DNA of 64,000 bases from CBDCWQ01 sp965223435 (GCA_965223435.1 CBDCWQ010000021.1:62001-126000); one strand, 5' to 3'; positions 46,034-55,915 are shown, counted from the first letter of the stretch. Notes: generated by a model from the letters alone, not told the origin. Numbers and translations: made by a program.

Positions 46034-46516
46034 ATGTTTCGATGGAACAAACGCTATATGTTTCTCATTGCAGTCGTTTGTAGTCTTGGCCTCACGGGCG
46101 TGATGGCCTGCAGTGACGACGACGAAGATCAAGACACATTGTATGATCGCTTGGGTAAAGACACGAATATTCTCAAGGTCGTTCAAGACTTTCGGACCCG
46201 TGTCGTCGCTGACGCATCGATCAACGGGTTCTTCGCCAATGCCAATGTCTCGCGCCTCGATAACTGTCTCGTGAAGCAGATCGGCTCGGTGACCGGCGGC
46301 CCGCAGACGTATCCTGCAGAAGGTGAGCCCGCGGACGCAGACGGTTGCCGCAACATGACCGAGTCGCATACCGGGATGAATCTTTCTAACCAGGATTTCG
46401 ACACCTTGGCGCAGCACTTGGTGGATGCCTTAGAGGCCGCGGGCGTGACCGAGGACGATGTGACAACCATTGTGCAGACCATTACTCCGATCAAACAGAT
46501 CATCGTCGGTATCTGA
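46034..46516 (+). CDS. Group I truncated haemoglobin-like lipoprotein
   Basis: 160 residues. A hydrophobic signal ends in a lipobox (TGVMAC, Cys 26), then an acidic linker (SDDDEDQ). The rest matches truncated haemoglobins: TLYDRLGKDTNILKVVQDF, INGFFANANVSRL, then ESHTGMNLSNQDFDTLAQHL with His 112 as the probable proximal haem ligand. Most group I globins are cytoplasmic; here one is predicted to be anchored in the envelope, where it could bind O2 or NO or act in redox sensing. A purine-rich Shine-Dalgarno lies upstream, and the next gene follows about 105 bp later. Confidence 0.88.
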   Translation: MFRWNKRYMFLIAVVCSLGLTGVMACSDDDEDQDTLYDRLGKDTNILKVVQDFRTRVVADASINGFFANANVSRLDNCLVKQIGSVTGGPQTYPAEGEPADADGCRNMTESHTGMNLSNQDFDTLAQHLVDALEAAGVTEDDVTTIVQTITPIKQIIVGI

Positions 46517-46621
46517 GTCCGCCGGCGCCAATGACTTCCCGCCATGCTCCGCGGTTTTGGCCTAGTCCCCGGCTCATTGAATCATACCAGGGCCGCCTTC
46601 GTTGAGACGGGGGTGCCGTAA

Positions 46622-47407
46622 ATGCGTAAGACACTCGTGATTTTGGCGATCGTCGGGTCGTCGGTGGCCAGTATCTCTTTTTTTCGATTGCGGCACGGTG
46701 AAGTCGCAACTTCTTCGGAGCCTGTCTTCATAGATCCCCCTCCAGGCCCTAAAGCCCCTCATAGGCGAGCGTTCGGCGTTGCGGACCTCGGCCGCATGAC
46801 GGTTCATGAAGCCGAGGAAACGGGGAAGCAATACCGCCTAGATTGCCAGCACGCGTCCATGAAGGCCTTATTGGCACGTATGCGGTCTCGTACGGCCAGC
46901 CGGGCACACGGCGAGGGGCTCGATGCGGTGAGCAGTGCTTCGCAAGCCAAACTCAATGCGCACGTCGATACGCCGCAAGTTCGGTTGAGTTGCGAGGGCC
47001 GTCGATTTGTCCCGTTCCCGGATCGGAAGCGAGACGCATCGATTGTGGGTCGGGTCCTTTTTGTGTTTGATAGCGAAGCGCACCCGCTTCGTCACATGTC
47101 GTATCGCCAACGGTTTCGGGATACCGAAACGGCCCTGGTAGATATCCGAGCCGCTCGAAGCGCGTTCGAGGCTCAGTTTGGCCCCCCTCACAAGACGAGG
47201 GGGAGGCTTCCTGTTCTCGGCGGGGAACGCGATGTCCAGCTCCGGACATTCGAGCGTGTGGAGTTTGTGTGGCAATACAGCGACCTCAAGCTCACCGTCT
47301 CTTTGATGGGGCTGGGGCAGGCCGGCGTAAGTGTTTATGAATCCGTCGAAATCCCCTGGCCTGTCCGGGCTCAGCCTCGTGTTTTTGAGGCGCCCGAACG
47401 GGGCTGA
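46622..47407 (+). CDS. Hypothetical membrane-anchored or secreted protein
   Basis: 261 residues with an N-terminal hydrophobic segment (LVILAIVGSSVASISFF) and no lipobox Cys, so it is a signal peptide or single anchor. A Pro-rich linker (PPPGPKAPH) follows, then a mixed alpha/beta body (LFVFDSEAHPLRHMSYRQRF, then AARSAFEAQFGPPHKTRG). Paired cysteines occur near 75 and 123. No family was recognised and no operon partner is evident. Confidence 0.65.
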   Translation: MRKTLVILAIVGSSVASISFFRLRHGEVATSSEPVFIDPPPGPKAPHRRAFGVADLGRMTVHEAEETGKQYRLDCQHASMKALLARMRSRTASRAHGEGLDAVSSASQAKLNAHVDTPQVRLSCEGRRFVPFPDRKRDASIVGRVLFVFDSEAHPLRHMSYRQRFRDTETALVDIRAARSAFEAQFGPPHKTRGRLPVLGGERDVQLRTFERVEFVWQYSDLKLTVSLMGLGQAGVSVYESVEIPWPVRAQPRVFEAPERG

Positions 47408-47613
47408 ATCCCGCCGCGGTGGCCGAATGCACGCCGCCGAAACGTGGCCGGAGACGAGTTAGGGTATATACTTTGGGCCTCAAGGGTGCCCCGCAACTTT
47501 TTGAGCTTTCCACGGAGCCTACGATGCGGGTACCCATAATGGGCGTCATTTCATTCGGCGCGATAGAACGGACGTTAAGCTTTTGGTGAAGCTCGTCTGG
47601 CACGAGGTTCACC

Positions 47614-49077
47614 ATGTCATCTTCCGAAACTTTCCAGGGACTGGGCTTGCCCGTCGATCTGACTCAAACCCTAACCGATCTCCAATACACGTCGCCCACG
47701 CCTATCCAGAGCGCGGCGATTCCGGCTTTGCTTGAGGGGCGCGACCTTTTGGGGCAGGCCGAAACCGGAACGGGGAAAACGGCGGCCTTTGTGTTGCCTT
47801 TGCTGTGCCGCCTCAATCTTAAGCGTCCTGTGCCGCAGGTATTGGTTCTGACACCGACCCGCGAGTTGGCGATTCAGGTGTCGGACGCCTTTAGGCGTTA
47901 CGCCCGGGGGCTCAAGGGCTTTCGGGTGTTGCCTGTCTACGGAGGCCAGGCCTACCCGGTTCAGCTCAAGGCGCTCAGGCGGGGGGTGCACGTTGTGGTG
48001 GGTACGCCGGGGCGCATTCTCGATCACCTGAGAAGGGGTAGCCTCAAGCTTGAAGACATCGGTGCGTTGGTGCTGGACGAGGGTGACGAGATGCTGCGCA
48101 TGGGTTTTGTCGAAGACGTGGAAGCGGTCATTTCTGGGGCCCCCGATGGGTGTCAGCTGGCGCTGTTCTCAGCGACCATGCCTGGTCCGATGCGGCGCAT
48201 TGCGCGCCGCCACCTGAAGGAACCGCGCGAGATCAAGATTGCGTCCAAGACCAATGTGGCCACCAATGTGGACCAACGCTTTTTGCTGATGCGACCCGCG
48301 GATAAGTTTGAAGTCTTGACTCGGGTTCTCGAGGTCGAGCCCCACGATGGGGTTTTGATCTTTGTGCGTACCAAAACAGCAACGGTGGATGTGGCTCAAC
48401 GACTCCAGGCGTACGGTTTTTCGGCGGCGGCCATGAACGGGGACATGACACAAGCTTCGCGGGAGCAAACCATCCAGCGTCTCAAAGATTGTGATCTGAA
48501 TATCGTCGTTGCGACCGATGTGGCCGCGCGGGGTCTGGACGTTCAGCGTCTCAGCTTGGTCATCAACTACGACATTCCTTACGATGTAGAGCCCTACATC
48601 CATCGCATCGGGCGCACCGGTCGTGCCGGCCGAAGCGGCAAGGCTATTCTTTTTGTCACGCCCCGCGAGCAACGTCTGCTCCGGAGCATCGAGCGGGTTG
48701 CCCGCAAGAAGATCGAACGGATGAAAATGCCTCGCCCCCGTGAAATCGAAAAAAGGCGAGCCCAGCAGTTTCAGGATCGGGTTACCGACGTTTTTGCGAA
48801 GCAGCCGCTCGATTTCTTTTTTCAACACCTCCAAGCGATGCAAGCGGAGCTCAACGTTTCTTTGGAGCAACTGGCTCCCGCGCTCCTTTATCTCGCGCAG
48901 GCTGAGCAACCTCTTCAGCTCGAAAAGGGCAAAAAGGGCGCCGAGAGCCTTGATGTCTCAGGTTTTGAGGAACCGCGCCGGAAGCCACGGAAAAAAGGGT
49001 TTTTTAGCCGTCCTCGGCGCAAAAATGGGTCGGCGTCGCGGCCGCGCAATGGCCGGGCCCGGCATCAGAGTTCATAG
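47614..49077 (+). CDS. DEAD-box type RNA helicase (DEGD variant)
   Basis: 487 residues with the full helicase set: Q-motif (FQGLGL...TPIQ, about 8-32), Walker A AETGTGKT (49-56), PTRELA (81-86), TPGR, motif II DEGD (155-158) in place of DEAD, SAT (186-188), then LIFVRTKTATVD, VATDVAARGLDV and HRIGRTGRAGR. The C-terminus is short and basic (RRKPRKKGFF, RPRRKNGSASRPRNGR), with no recognisable DbpA-type RNA-binding domain, so RNA contact may use the Arg/Lys tail. It probably remodels rRNA or mRNA. It ends 13 bp inside the convergent gene at 49065. Confidence 0.93.
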   Translation: MSSSETFQGLGLPVDLTQTLTDLQYTSPTPIQSAAIPALLEGRDLLGQAETGTGKTAAFVLPLLCRLNLKRPVPQVLVLTPTRELAIQVSDAFRRYARGLKGFRVLPVYGGQAYPVQLKALRRGVHVVVGTPGRILDHLRRGSLKLEDIGALVLDEGDEMLRMGFVEDVEAVISGAPDGCQLALFSATMPGPMRRIARRHLKEPREIKIASKTNVATNVDQRFLLMRPADKFEVLTRVLEVEPHDGVLIFVRTKTATVDVAQRLQAYGFSAAAMNGDMTQASREQTIQRLKDCDLNIVVATDVAARGLDVQRLSLVINYDIPYDVEPYIHRIGRTGRAGRSGKAILFVTPREQRLLRSIERVARKKIERMKMPRPREIEKRRAQQFQDRVTDVFAKQPLDFFFQHLQAMQAELNVSLEQLAPALLYLAQAEQPLQLEKGKKGAESLDVSGFEEPRRKPRKKGFFSRPRRKNGSASRPRNGRARHQSS

Positions 49078-50720
49078 GTTCCTGTTCGAGCTTCGTACCG
49101 GCGTTTCAAGCCATCGACGAGCTGAAAAACGAGGTCCTCAAACACATTGGGTTTGTTGGAGTCAGGTTTCCCGACAGCGCCAAGATATTTGTTGTCGAAC
49201 ATCTGGGCTGGCTGGATCCAGACGATTCCGCCTTTGCCCGCGCGTTGGTGCCAAACCAAGGGTTGGCTAGGCTTTTGGGTGTAGAGCCACACCTCGCTGT
49301 CAAGGAGCGGACCGCCGGCGAGAAGCGGACCGCGAAGTCCCTCGCCGATGGTTTTGAGGGTCGTATCGGGATCTGGGTGCGAAGTGCCATTTCTTCGGAA
49401 GTTTTTGAGCCAAGAGGAGCCGCGCTTGAGCTCCGGCCAGCCTTGGTAAAGAAAGTTACTGCTTTCGCCCCGCGCGAGGCCTTCGAGCCACAGGACGGTT
49501 CCGCCCCGCTCCAAGAATGAGAGAACCTGGCTCTGCGTGTTTTTTGAGCGCACCCCATCGGCGACAATAAAGAGGAGGTCTTCGGGATCGAGAGAAACTT
49601 GACGGTGGGCGCGAACCAAAACCGCGTTTGTTCGGGCCAGGTGGACATAAAGCGAATAATAACCCCAGTTCCCTTTTCGGCCCGCGCGGTGTAGCCCCGC
49701 TTCTTCTAGGACCCAAAGGCGGAGCTTTTTGGGCCCACGGGGCTGCTTTGTGGTTGTTTTTTTCCCCAGCCATAGAGCTGCATTGACCCCCAGGCGGTCG
49801 TTGTCTGCGTAACGAAGCCACGCGTCGCCCAACATGTTTTGGTCGCCCACCGCGACCACTCTGCCTCGCCCTACGGTGGCGGCGACCACCAACGGAAGGG
49901 CTCCGCCTTGTTCGCCTGGGTCTTGTTTCCAGTTTCCGTAGTAACCACCGTCGTCGTCCTTGGTGGGGTCCCAGCGGTCGAACCACCCGTGGCGGGAGGT
50001 GAGGACGAGCGGCTGGGCGACGGTCCCAGTGATGACGTACCCGCCTCCAGTCTGAAATGAAATGGCTCCGACGCCTCGGGTTACGGCATGGTTCTTGACG
50101 TTTGTGCTCCATAGCCAACCGTTGCCGCTGACGGTGTTCGGCTGGCCTCGGTCACACGCGGTGGCTTTTGCCGCGTAAAAACCAAAACGCTGAAGAACGG
50201 GGTTGATGATCTCGGCATGGTGATAACAATTCGAATGATCGGTGATCACAAACAGACCACCACCGCCGCGAACAAAAGCCTCGATGGCGCGAAGCTCCTC
50301 TTCTTCGAAGGCGGGGTGGCTGTCATCGACCAGCCCCAAGAAGAGGATTTGGACTCTTTTGAGCAAGGCGCTTCGGATTCGGCTTTTGGAAATCTTGGTC
50401 TCGAAACCGTTTGCGGCTAGGTCGGCAAAAAATTTCTTGTAACCGTGGGTATCGCGGTAGCCGGTTCGGGTTCGGCTCGCTCCCTGCAGGGGCGTTCCGC
50501 GATTGGAGTGGTAACCGTCGAACAGCACCGAAGTGGCCCGTGGGTCCTCAAAGCGGGGTTCTTCGGAGCCGGTTCGTTGGCACGAAGCCAACAGGATCCA
50601 GGCCCAAAGGCCGCGGAGGTCAGGCCGCGTATGTCTTCTTGGAGCTCGAGGTCTAGACTGCCTGGGCTCGGGCCGTGCGCGGGCGCATCGAGCGAACTGG
50701 GCGTGTGTGATCCCGGGCAT
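49065..50720 (-). CDS. Lipoprotein with DUF4350-like / GATase-like domains
   Basis: 551 residues. A basic Arg/Pro-rich lead of about 35 residues is followed by a lipobox (AWILLASC, Cys 47), so the real start may be later. The next part (VLFDGYHSNRGTP, ILFLGLVDDSHPAFEEEEL, AFVRGGGGLFVITDHSNCYHH) resembles the class I amidotransferase-like fold of DUF4350 and gliding-associated GldG-type proteins, which probably bind rather than hydrolyse. A second copy-like half follows (LLFIVADGVRSKNTQSQVLS, LERGGTVLWLEGLARGE). Its end overlaps the helicase gene by 13 bp. The start is divergent from the DUF4412 gene at 50912. Confidence 0.72.
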   Translation of the reverse strand: MPGITHAQFARCARARPEPRQSRPRAPRRHTRPDLRGLWAWILLASCQRTGSEEPRFEDPRATSVLFDGYHSNRGTPLQGASRTRTGYRDTHGYKKFFADLAANGFETKISKSRIRSALLKRVQILFLGLVDDSHPAFEEEELRAIEAFVRGGGGLFVITDHSNCYHHAEIINPVLQRFGFYAAKATACDRGQPNTVSGNGWLWSTNVKNHAVTRGVGAISFQTGGGYVITGTVAQPLVLTSRHGWFDRWDPTKDDDGGYYGNWKQDPGEQGGALPLVVAATVGRGRVVAVGDQNMLGDAWLRYADNDRLGVNAALWLGKKTTTKQPRGPKKLRLWVLEEAGLHRAGRKGNWGYYSLYVHLARTNAVLVRAHRQVSLDPEDLLFIVADGVRSKNTQSQVLSFLERGGTVLWLEGLARGESSNFLYQGWPELKRGSSWLKNFRRNGTSHPDPDTTLKTIGEGLRGPLLAGGPLLDSEVWLYTQKPSQPLVWHQRAGKGGIVWIQPAQMFDNKYLGAVGKPDSNKPNVFEDLVFQLVDGLKRRYEARTGTYEL

Positions 50721-50911
50721 GGTCGGCTTTGTATCCGCGCGGAACCATGTCGCACAACCGTGCCTTGCAGGTTGGGGTCGCCGGTGTGGGTCGGGGGTCG
50801 TTTGGGTATCCCGTCGGTGATTCTGTGGTATAGGGAGTGAAACCTGTACGGGTGCTTCCGCGGGTTTAACGCCCGGTGTGAATCCTGGCTGAGAAAAGGA
50901 GATTCGAATCT

Positions 50912-51685
50912 ATGAAAATGGTTCTCACGCTGCTCGCGGCTCTTTGGACCTTTCCCGCTCTGGCTGGGGTTCAAGCGGATATCAAGATGTCAGGGCAGAC
51001 TGCCAAGGGCCCAGATGGCAAGCCGGCGTCGCACGAGGTGAAGGCCCAAATCAAGGTCCATGACCACCTGGTTCGGATCGATCTGACGGCCCCCGGTCAA
51101 GTGGGCAAAATGAGTTATATCGTCGACAAAAAGAACAACAAACAGATGACGGTCATGCATACCCAAAAGACGTATATGCACGTGCCCCCCGAGCGCGCCA
51201 AGAACAGTCCATTTGCGCTTTTTCTCGCCGGCGAAGACAAGAACCTCGCTGAGGCCCGTGCCGAAGGCTACAAAGTGACCAAAGCGGGCAATGAGTCCAT
51301 TGAAGGCCAGCCCTGTCGGGTCTACAAGATTCGCGGCGGGAAGAAGCACGAAATGAAGTCCGGTAAGGTATGGTTCGCCAAAAAACTGAACGGCATGATG
51401 CTTCGAATGCACACCACCCAGCGTGATGGCTCCAGCAGCAAAATCGAGATGAGCAACATCCACAAAGCGAAATTGAGTGCTGCCGATTTTATTCCCCCAC
51501 CGGGCTATCGCGCCTTCTCACCCCCCAAAATGGGCGGTCCGGGCCAAGCGAACATCGCCAAACAGATCGAGGCCATTCAAAAACTTCCTCCTAAGGAGCG
51601 GGCCGCGGCGATGAAGAAGCTTCAGGAGCAAATCCAAAAACAGGCCAAGAGCTTTCAGAAGGGGATGTCGCCACCCCAGCACTGA
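50912..51685 (+). CDS. DUF4412-type periplasmic protein
   Basis: 257 residues. The signal peptide has the core VLTLLAALWTFPALA and is cleaved before GVQADIK. The mature part fits DUF4412: VRIDLTAPGQVGKMSYIVDKK, QMTVMHTQKTYMHVP, GQPCRVYKIRGGKKHEMKSG and SSSKIEMSNIHKAKLSAADF are the family's usual strand blocks. The tail is a Lys/Glu-rich helix (PPKERAAAMKKLQEQIQKQA). It has a good AAGGAG Shine-Dalgarno about 10 bases from the ATG. The role is unknown; the domain is thought to form a LolA-like or lipid-binding barrel. Confidence 0.8.
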   Translation: MKMVLTLLAALWTFPALAGVQADIKMSGQTAKGPDGKPASHEVKAQIKVHDHLVRIDLTAPGQVGKMSYIVDKKNNKQMTVMHTQKTYMHVPPERAKNSPFALFLAGEDKNLAEARAEGYKVTKAGNESIEGQPCRVYKIRGGKKHEMKSGKVWFAKKLNGMMLRMHTTQRDGSSSKIEMSNIHKAKLSAADFIPPPGYRAFSPPKMGGPGQANIAKQIEAIQKLPPKERAAAMKKLQEQIQKQAKSFQKGMSPPQH

Positions 51686-51733
51686 TTTGCGGTTCTTCCC
51701 CCTCCTCATGGAAGCCTTTAGCTAACTAGTAAT

Positions 51734-52309
51734 CTAGTGTGTGATGTGTTGGCCGGCGTTGGTGGGCGGGGCTTCTTGCTCAACGGCCTTTTCGGCTTCG
51801 ACGACCGTCTTGAGTTTGCTGAGGCCTTTTTCGAACATAGGGCCGGCCATGCCGTCCATGAAGAGGCCGAAGTAACGACCGATGATGTTGTTCCCGTTGT
51901 CGCCTTCCATGAACCAGGTGACTGCCGTACCGTCAGACTCTGGACGGTAACTCATGCCTGCTTTGCACCGATATTCGCCTTCGTCAAAGATCAGGTCGTA
52001 CGCGATGCCTTTTTGCGGATTGGTCGCGGTGAACGTCAGCTTGCCGCTGCCGCTGTCGCCCGTCCATGATTGGTGTGCGCCTATGCCCGTACTGGCCTTT
52101 CCGGACGTGATCTTGATCGTAGGGTCCTCTTCTTGCCAGGGGGCCCAGCGGGGCCATTGCTTAAGGTCGCCGACGACACGATGAATTTGTGGCCCTTGCG
52201 CTTTGATATGGATGTTCCGTTCGATGCGGAACTGACTGGGGATCATGAATCCGACCAGGACAAAAGCACCGACGATGACGCCGAGGGCAATGATGATTTT
52301 CTTGAGCAT
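51734..52309 (-). CDS. SRPBCC / polyketide-cyclase-like protein with N-terminal anchor
   Basis: 191 residues from ATG 52309, which follows GGGAGG directly; the open frame to 52384 is probably not used. One N-terminal hydrophobic segment (KKIIIALGVIVGAFVLVGFM) anchors it or acts as a signal. The body has the START-like pattern FRIERNIHIKAQGPQIHRVV, DLKQWPRWAPWQEEDP, GKLTFTATNPQKGIAYDLIF and TAVTWFMEGDN, typical of SRPBCC ligand-binding proteins. The ligand is unknown. Confidence 0.82.
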   Translation of the reverse strand: MLKKIIIALGVIVGAFVLVGFMIPSQFRIERNIHIKAQGPQIHRVVGDLKQWPRWAPWQEEDPTIKITSGKASTGIGAHQSWTGDSGSGKLTFTATNPQKGIAYDLIFDEGEYRCKAGMSYRPESDGTAVTWFMEGDNGNNIIGRYFGLFMDGMAGPMFEKGLSKLKTVVEAEKAVEQEAPPTNAGQHITH

Positions 52310-52615
52310 GGTTCCTCCCAATGTGTGTTCAGGTAGCGTGTGATGTTGGAACCCGATTGCCAAGGAAAGAAGGAGAGCGAGCAATCCCTATGTGGGTCCC
52401 GCTAGACGCGAAGTGGCTGTAGTTATTGATGTTCTTGCCCTTGGGCGGAGGGCGGCTCCTGCTTTTGGCTCGGGCCATGGTCCCAAGAATAGGGTACGGA
52501 ATAGTTGGTCCAGGGGTTCTTCGTGGCAGATCTTTTGGCACCTTCATGCGTTAGAGCTCAGAACAGGCGTGGCGCTTTTTCGCGTTTGCTTTCGCCCGCC
52601 CGGCTAGAGGTTGAT
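52310..52615. other. Intergenic region
   Basis: About 300 bp between divergent genes; likely holds both promoters. No structure or gene was recognised. Confidence 0.4.
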
Positions 52616-55600
52616 ATGCGATGTTCCCGTTCTTTTGTTCTTGGTGGCTCGAAGGGGTTTGTGTGCGCTCTTCTATTTTTGGGTTGCAATGGACCTCCCT
52701 CGACTTCGGATTCGGGGTCGTCCAGTTCGGCGGGTGAGCCTAGAGGCCTGGGTGCGGCGCACCAAGGATCGAAGAAAGCTGGTTTGGCGAAGGTGAACGG
52801 GTCCACAGAGCCGGGTTCGCCGGCTCCGCTGGCGGCGCCCAGTCGTCTCTTTCGTTTCGGTCCGGGGCCCGAGAGCAATAAGCCTAGCACAACGCCTGCG
52901 CCGGACTATCCGCTTCGTTTGACCGCTTCCGATGGAACCGGGCTCAGACTTTTGTCGCTCAAGGCCCGGGGCGTGGTGGAGGAGCCGTTGGCGTTTACAG
53001 AACTCCATCTACGCTTCGAAAACCCCGAGGCCCGCGTTCGGGAAGGACGCTTTCAGATCACGCTGCCGCCGGGCGCCAGTATCAGTCGATTTGCCATGAA
53101 GATCGGCAACCGTTGGCAAGAGGGCGAGGTGGTTGAGCGTCAGGCAGCACGCCAAGCCTACGAAGATTTCCTGCATCGTCGACAAGATCCAGCGTTGCTC
53201 GAAGTGAGTGCAGGCAACGCGTTTTCGGCGCGCGTTTTTCCTATTCCCCCCAAATCAGTCAAGGAATTGATCGTTTCCTATTCTCAAGAGCTGGTGCGTT
53301 CCGACGCGCCCTATCGTATTCCGCTTTTGGGGCTGCCCGAAATAGGAAAGGTCGATGTTCAGGTGGCGGTTTCGAAGCGGTCCCTAGGGGGATCAAGCTC
53401 GAGCCTTGGAGGACAGTCTGTTCGCCACGAGGTCGTGGAGGTTCTCAAAAAGAACTGGATTCCCAATCGAGATTTCGAAGTTGCGCTGACCCATGAAGCG
53501 GGCCGAGCGGGGCTTCGGCACAAGAACCTCGTTGTGGCTCGCGTCACCCCGGTGGTGAAGGCTCAGCCCCAGTCCTTTGGTTCACTGGCGGTTCTCGTCG
53601 ATTCGAGTGCATCACGGGCGCTCGGCTTTGCCGACCAGGTTCGTTTGGTCGAGCGTCTGCTGCGTGGTCTCGCCGACGGCGAAGGGGCGGGCACTTCCGT
53701 TCTGGTTGCAGCCTTCGACCAAGAAGTCGTCGAGATCTATCGCGGAACAGCGAAGGGGTTTACCGAAAAAGCGGCCCGTCGTTTGCGAGACCGCCGTCCG
53801 ATGGGTGCTTCGAACCTTCACCAGGCTCTTGACTGGGTGAAACGCAACGCGTCGGACAAAAATACCCCCGGCGTGGAACGGGTTCTCTTGGTGACGGATG
53901 GGGTGGCAACGACTGGGGCCAAAGATGGGGCGCTGATGGATGCGGTTCTTGGGCTCAAGGAGGCCCACGTGAAGCGCCTCGATGCGCTTGTTGTGGGTGG
54001 GATTCGAAACGATACCCTTCTTCGTCGAATGGTGACTGCCGGTCTTCCGCGCGCCGGAACCGTCATTGACGGGAAGATTCCCATCGAGAACATCGCGCGC
54101 AAGCTGACCCTGGCAACGTACTCAGGGATTCAAGTGTCAGTCCCTGGCGCGAAGTGGGTCTGGCCGAAGACCCTGGATGGCTTTCAGCCTGGCGATCAGT
54201 TCTTGGTCTACGCCGACCTACCTGAGGAGCGCCCGTGGCGCCTCTCTCTGAGTGGTGCCGAGCGCCGGGGAGAAGATCGAACCCTCCAAGCCGCGGAGCG
54301 ACCCTTGCTTGAACGCGCATGGGTTGGGGCTCGAATTTCAAAGCTCCTGCATCAACGAGATACGGTGGCCCGCCACGACGTCGACCTCGTGGAAGCCCTG
54401 AAAAACCAGGTGATCCAGATTTCGGTTCGTCATCGAGTCCTCAGCCCGTTCACCGCGCTTTTGGTCCTCGAGACCGAGGCCGACTACCGCCGGTTCAAGA
54501 TTGACCGGCGGGCTTTGGCCGACATTCTTACGGTGGAGGGCCAGCGCATTGGTGTTCTCAACCGCACCGACGTTTCTCCTGCTTTGGTTGAGTCGAAAAC
54601 GGCGAAAAAAGGCGCGTTCGGAGAGCAAAAAGACAAACTTGATCGACGTCGCCGAAACGGGGGCGCTCGCCGGATGCACACGAGGGACCAGGCCCGGCAG
54701 GCGCCTTCGGCATTGCCCACCCCCGAAGAGGCGAGTCCTCCGCCCCCCTCTCGGCCCCGCCCCAAGCCTGAAGTGGCCCGCACCGGTCGATTGGGCACCG
54801 AAGGGGCTGTGCAGCTCAACAAAGTCGGCCTATCAGCCGCGAGAGGCGCTGGGGCTGGCTCCACGGGCTCGCAAGGACTGGTCCAAGAAGCAGATGCCTT
54901 TTCAGAGCCTGAGGCCGTTCGCGATGATTTGGAAGAGCTCCGCGAGCCACCCCGCTCTGGGGCACGCGCGCGCCGAAAAGCGAAACGTGTGACGCCCCAT
55001 CAGGGCCCATTCAAGGTCATCAAAGATCTTCTGAAAAAGCGGGCTAAACGGAAGGCGCTCGAGAAGGCGTGGGCATGGCGCACCCGATCACCAGGCGACG
55101 TATTGGCTCTGATCGCACTGGGAGAAGTATTCGAAGCCCAACAAGAATTCTCTATGGCGGCCCGCGCCTACGGTTCTTTGGTCGACCTTTTTCCATCTCG
55201 GGCCGATATTCTTAGGTTCGCAGCTGCGCGACTGGAGCGACTCAACCGGCCTGATGCGCTAACGTTGGCCAAAGACATCTTGACGCAGGCCGTACAGCAG
55301 CGGCCGGATCACCCTTCAGGCCACCACATGCTTGCGATGGTTTTTCTCAAGCTGGGTCAGCCCAAAGAGGCGTTTGGCGTCCTCAAGAAGGCAGTACGTC
55401 GGACCTATCCATCGGGCCGCTTTCGCGGCGTGGACCAAATTCTCAAAGAAGACTTGGGTTTGGCAGGAGCCATGTGGATTCACAAGTCCAAAGAAAAACG
55501 CGACGAGGTACTGGAGTCGCTTCGCGGTTTGGGTGCTACGCTTGAAGACAAACCATCTCTTCGTTTTGTGTTGAGCTGGGAGACCGATGCCAACGATGTC

Positions 55601-55915
55601 GATTTTCACATCTACGACCGCCACAAGGGCCACGCTTTTTACCGTCAAAAAGCGCTTCCTTCGGGCGGAAATCTGTATGCCGACGTGACAACGGGCTACG
55701 GCCCAGAGTGCTTCACGATCCGAAAGCCGAGGTCCAAACGAGCCTACCCCTATCGTCTTCAGGCCCACTACTATCGGCGTGGCCCCATGGGATACGGCAT
55801 GGGCAAGCTCCAGATTATCGATCACGACGGTCACGGAAGGTTGAGTTTTGAGGAACGCCCCTTTGTCGTGATGACCGACGGCGCTTACCTCGATATGGGG
55901 AAAGTAACACGCTAA
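52616..55915 (+). CDS. VIT/VWA lipoprotein with TPR and DUF2135 domains
   Basis: 1099 residues from ATG 52616 (AGAGG upstream; the frame is open from 52505). The lipobox LLFLGC is followed by a Ser/Gly/Pro linker. A VIT domain (about 95-215, TELHLRFENPEARVREGRF, RQAYEDFLHRRQDPALLEV) precedes a VWA domain (about 322-500) with an intact MIDAS (DSSAS) and LLVTDGVATTGAK. Then come a low-complexity basic/Pro linker, a helical TPR-like part (about 830-960, LALIALGEVFEAQQEFSMAA, HHMLAMVFLKLGQPKEAFGV) and a C-terminal DUF2135 domain (about 985-1075, DANDVDFHIYDRHKGHAFYR, TTGYGPECFTI). VIT/VWA proteins bind ligands through a divalent metal; an adhesin or envelope-stress role is inferred. Confidence 0.88.
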   Translation: MRCSRSFVLGGSKGFVCALLFLGCNGPPSTSDSGSSSSAGEPRGLGAAHQGSKKAGLAKVNGSTEPGSPAPLAAPSRLFRFGPGPESNKPSTTPAPDYPLRLTASDGTGLRLLSLKARGVVEEPLAFTELHLRFENPEARVREGRFQITLPPGASISRFAMKIGNRWQEGEVVERQAARQAYEDFLHRRQDPALLEVSAGNAFSARVFPIPPKSVKELIVSYSQELVRSDAPYRIPLLGLPEIGKVDVQVAVSKRSLGGSSSSLGGQSVRHEVVEVLKKNWIPNRDFEVALTHEAGRAGLRHKNLVVARVTPVVKAQPQSFGSLAVLVDSSASRALGFADQVRLVERLLRGLADGEGAGTSVLVAAFDQEVVEIYRGTAKGFTEKAARRLRDRRPMGASNLHQALDWVKRNASDKNTPGVERVLLVTDGVATTGAKDGALMDAVLGLKEAHVKRLDALVVGGIRNDTLLRRMVTAGLPRAGTVIDGKIPIENIARKLTLATYSGIQVSVPGAKWVWPKTLDGFQPGDQFLVYADLPEERPWRLSLSGAERRGEDRTLQAAERPLLERAWVGARISKLLHQRDTVARHDVDLVEALKNQVIQISVRHRVLSPFTALLVLETEADYRRFKIDRRALADILTVEGQRIGVLNRTDVSPALVESKTAKKGAFGEQKDKLDRRRRNGGARRMHTRDQARQAPSALPTPEEASPPPPSRPRPKPEVARTGRLGTEGAVQLNKVGLSAARGAGAGSTGSQGLVQEADAFSEPEAVRDDLEELREPPRSGARARRKAKRVTPHQGPFKVIKDLLKKRAKRKALEKAWAWRTRSPGDVLALIALGEVFEAQQEFSMAARAYGSLVDLFPSRADILRFAAARLERLNRPDALTLAKDILTQAVQQRPDHPSGHHMLAMVFLKLGQPKEAFGVLKKAVRRTYPSGRFRGVDQILKEDLGLAGAMWIHKSKEKRDEVLESLRGLGATLEDKPSLRFVLSWETDANDVDFHIYDRHKGHAFYRQKALPSGGNLYADVTTGYGPECFTIRKPRSKRAYPYRLQAHYYRRGPMGYGMGKLQIIDHDGHGRLSFEERPFVVMTDGAYLDMGKVTR

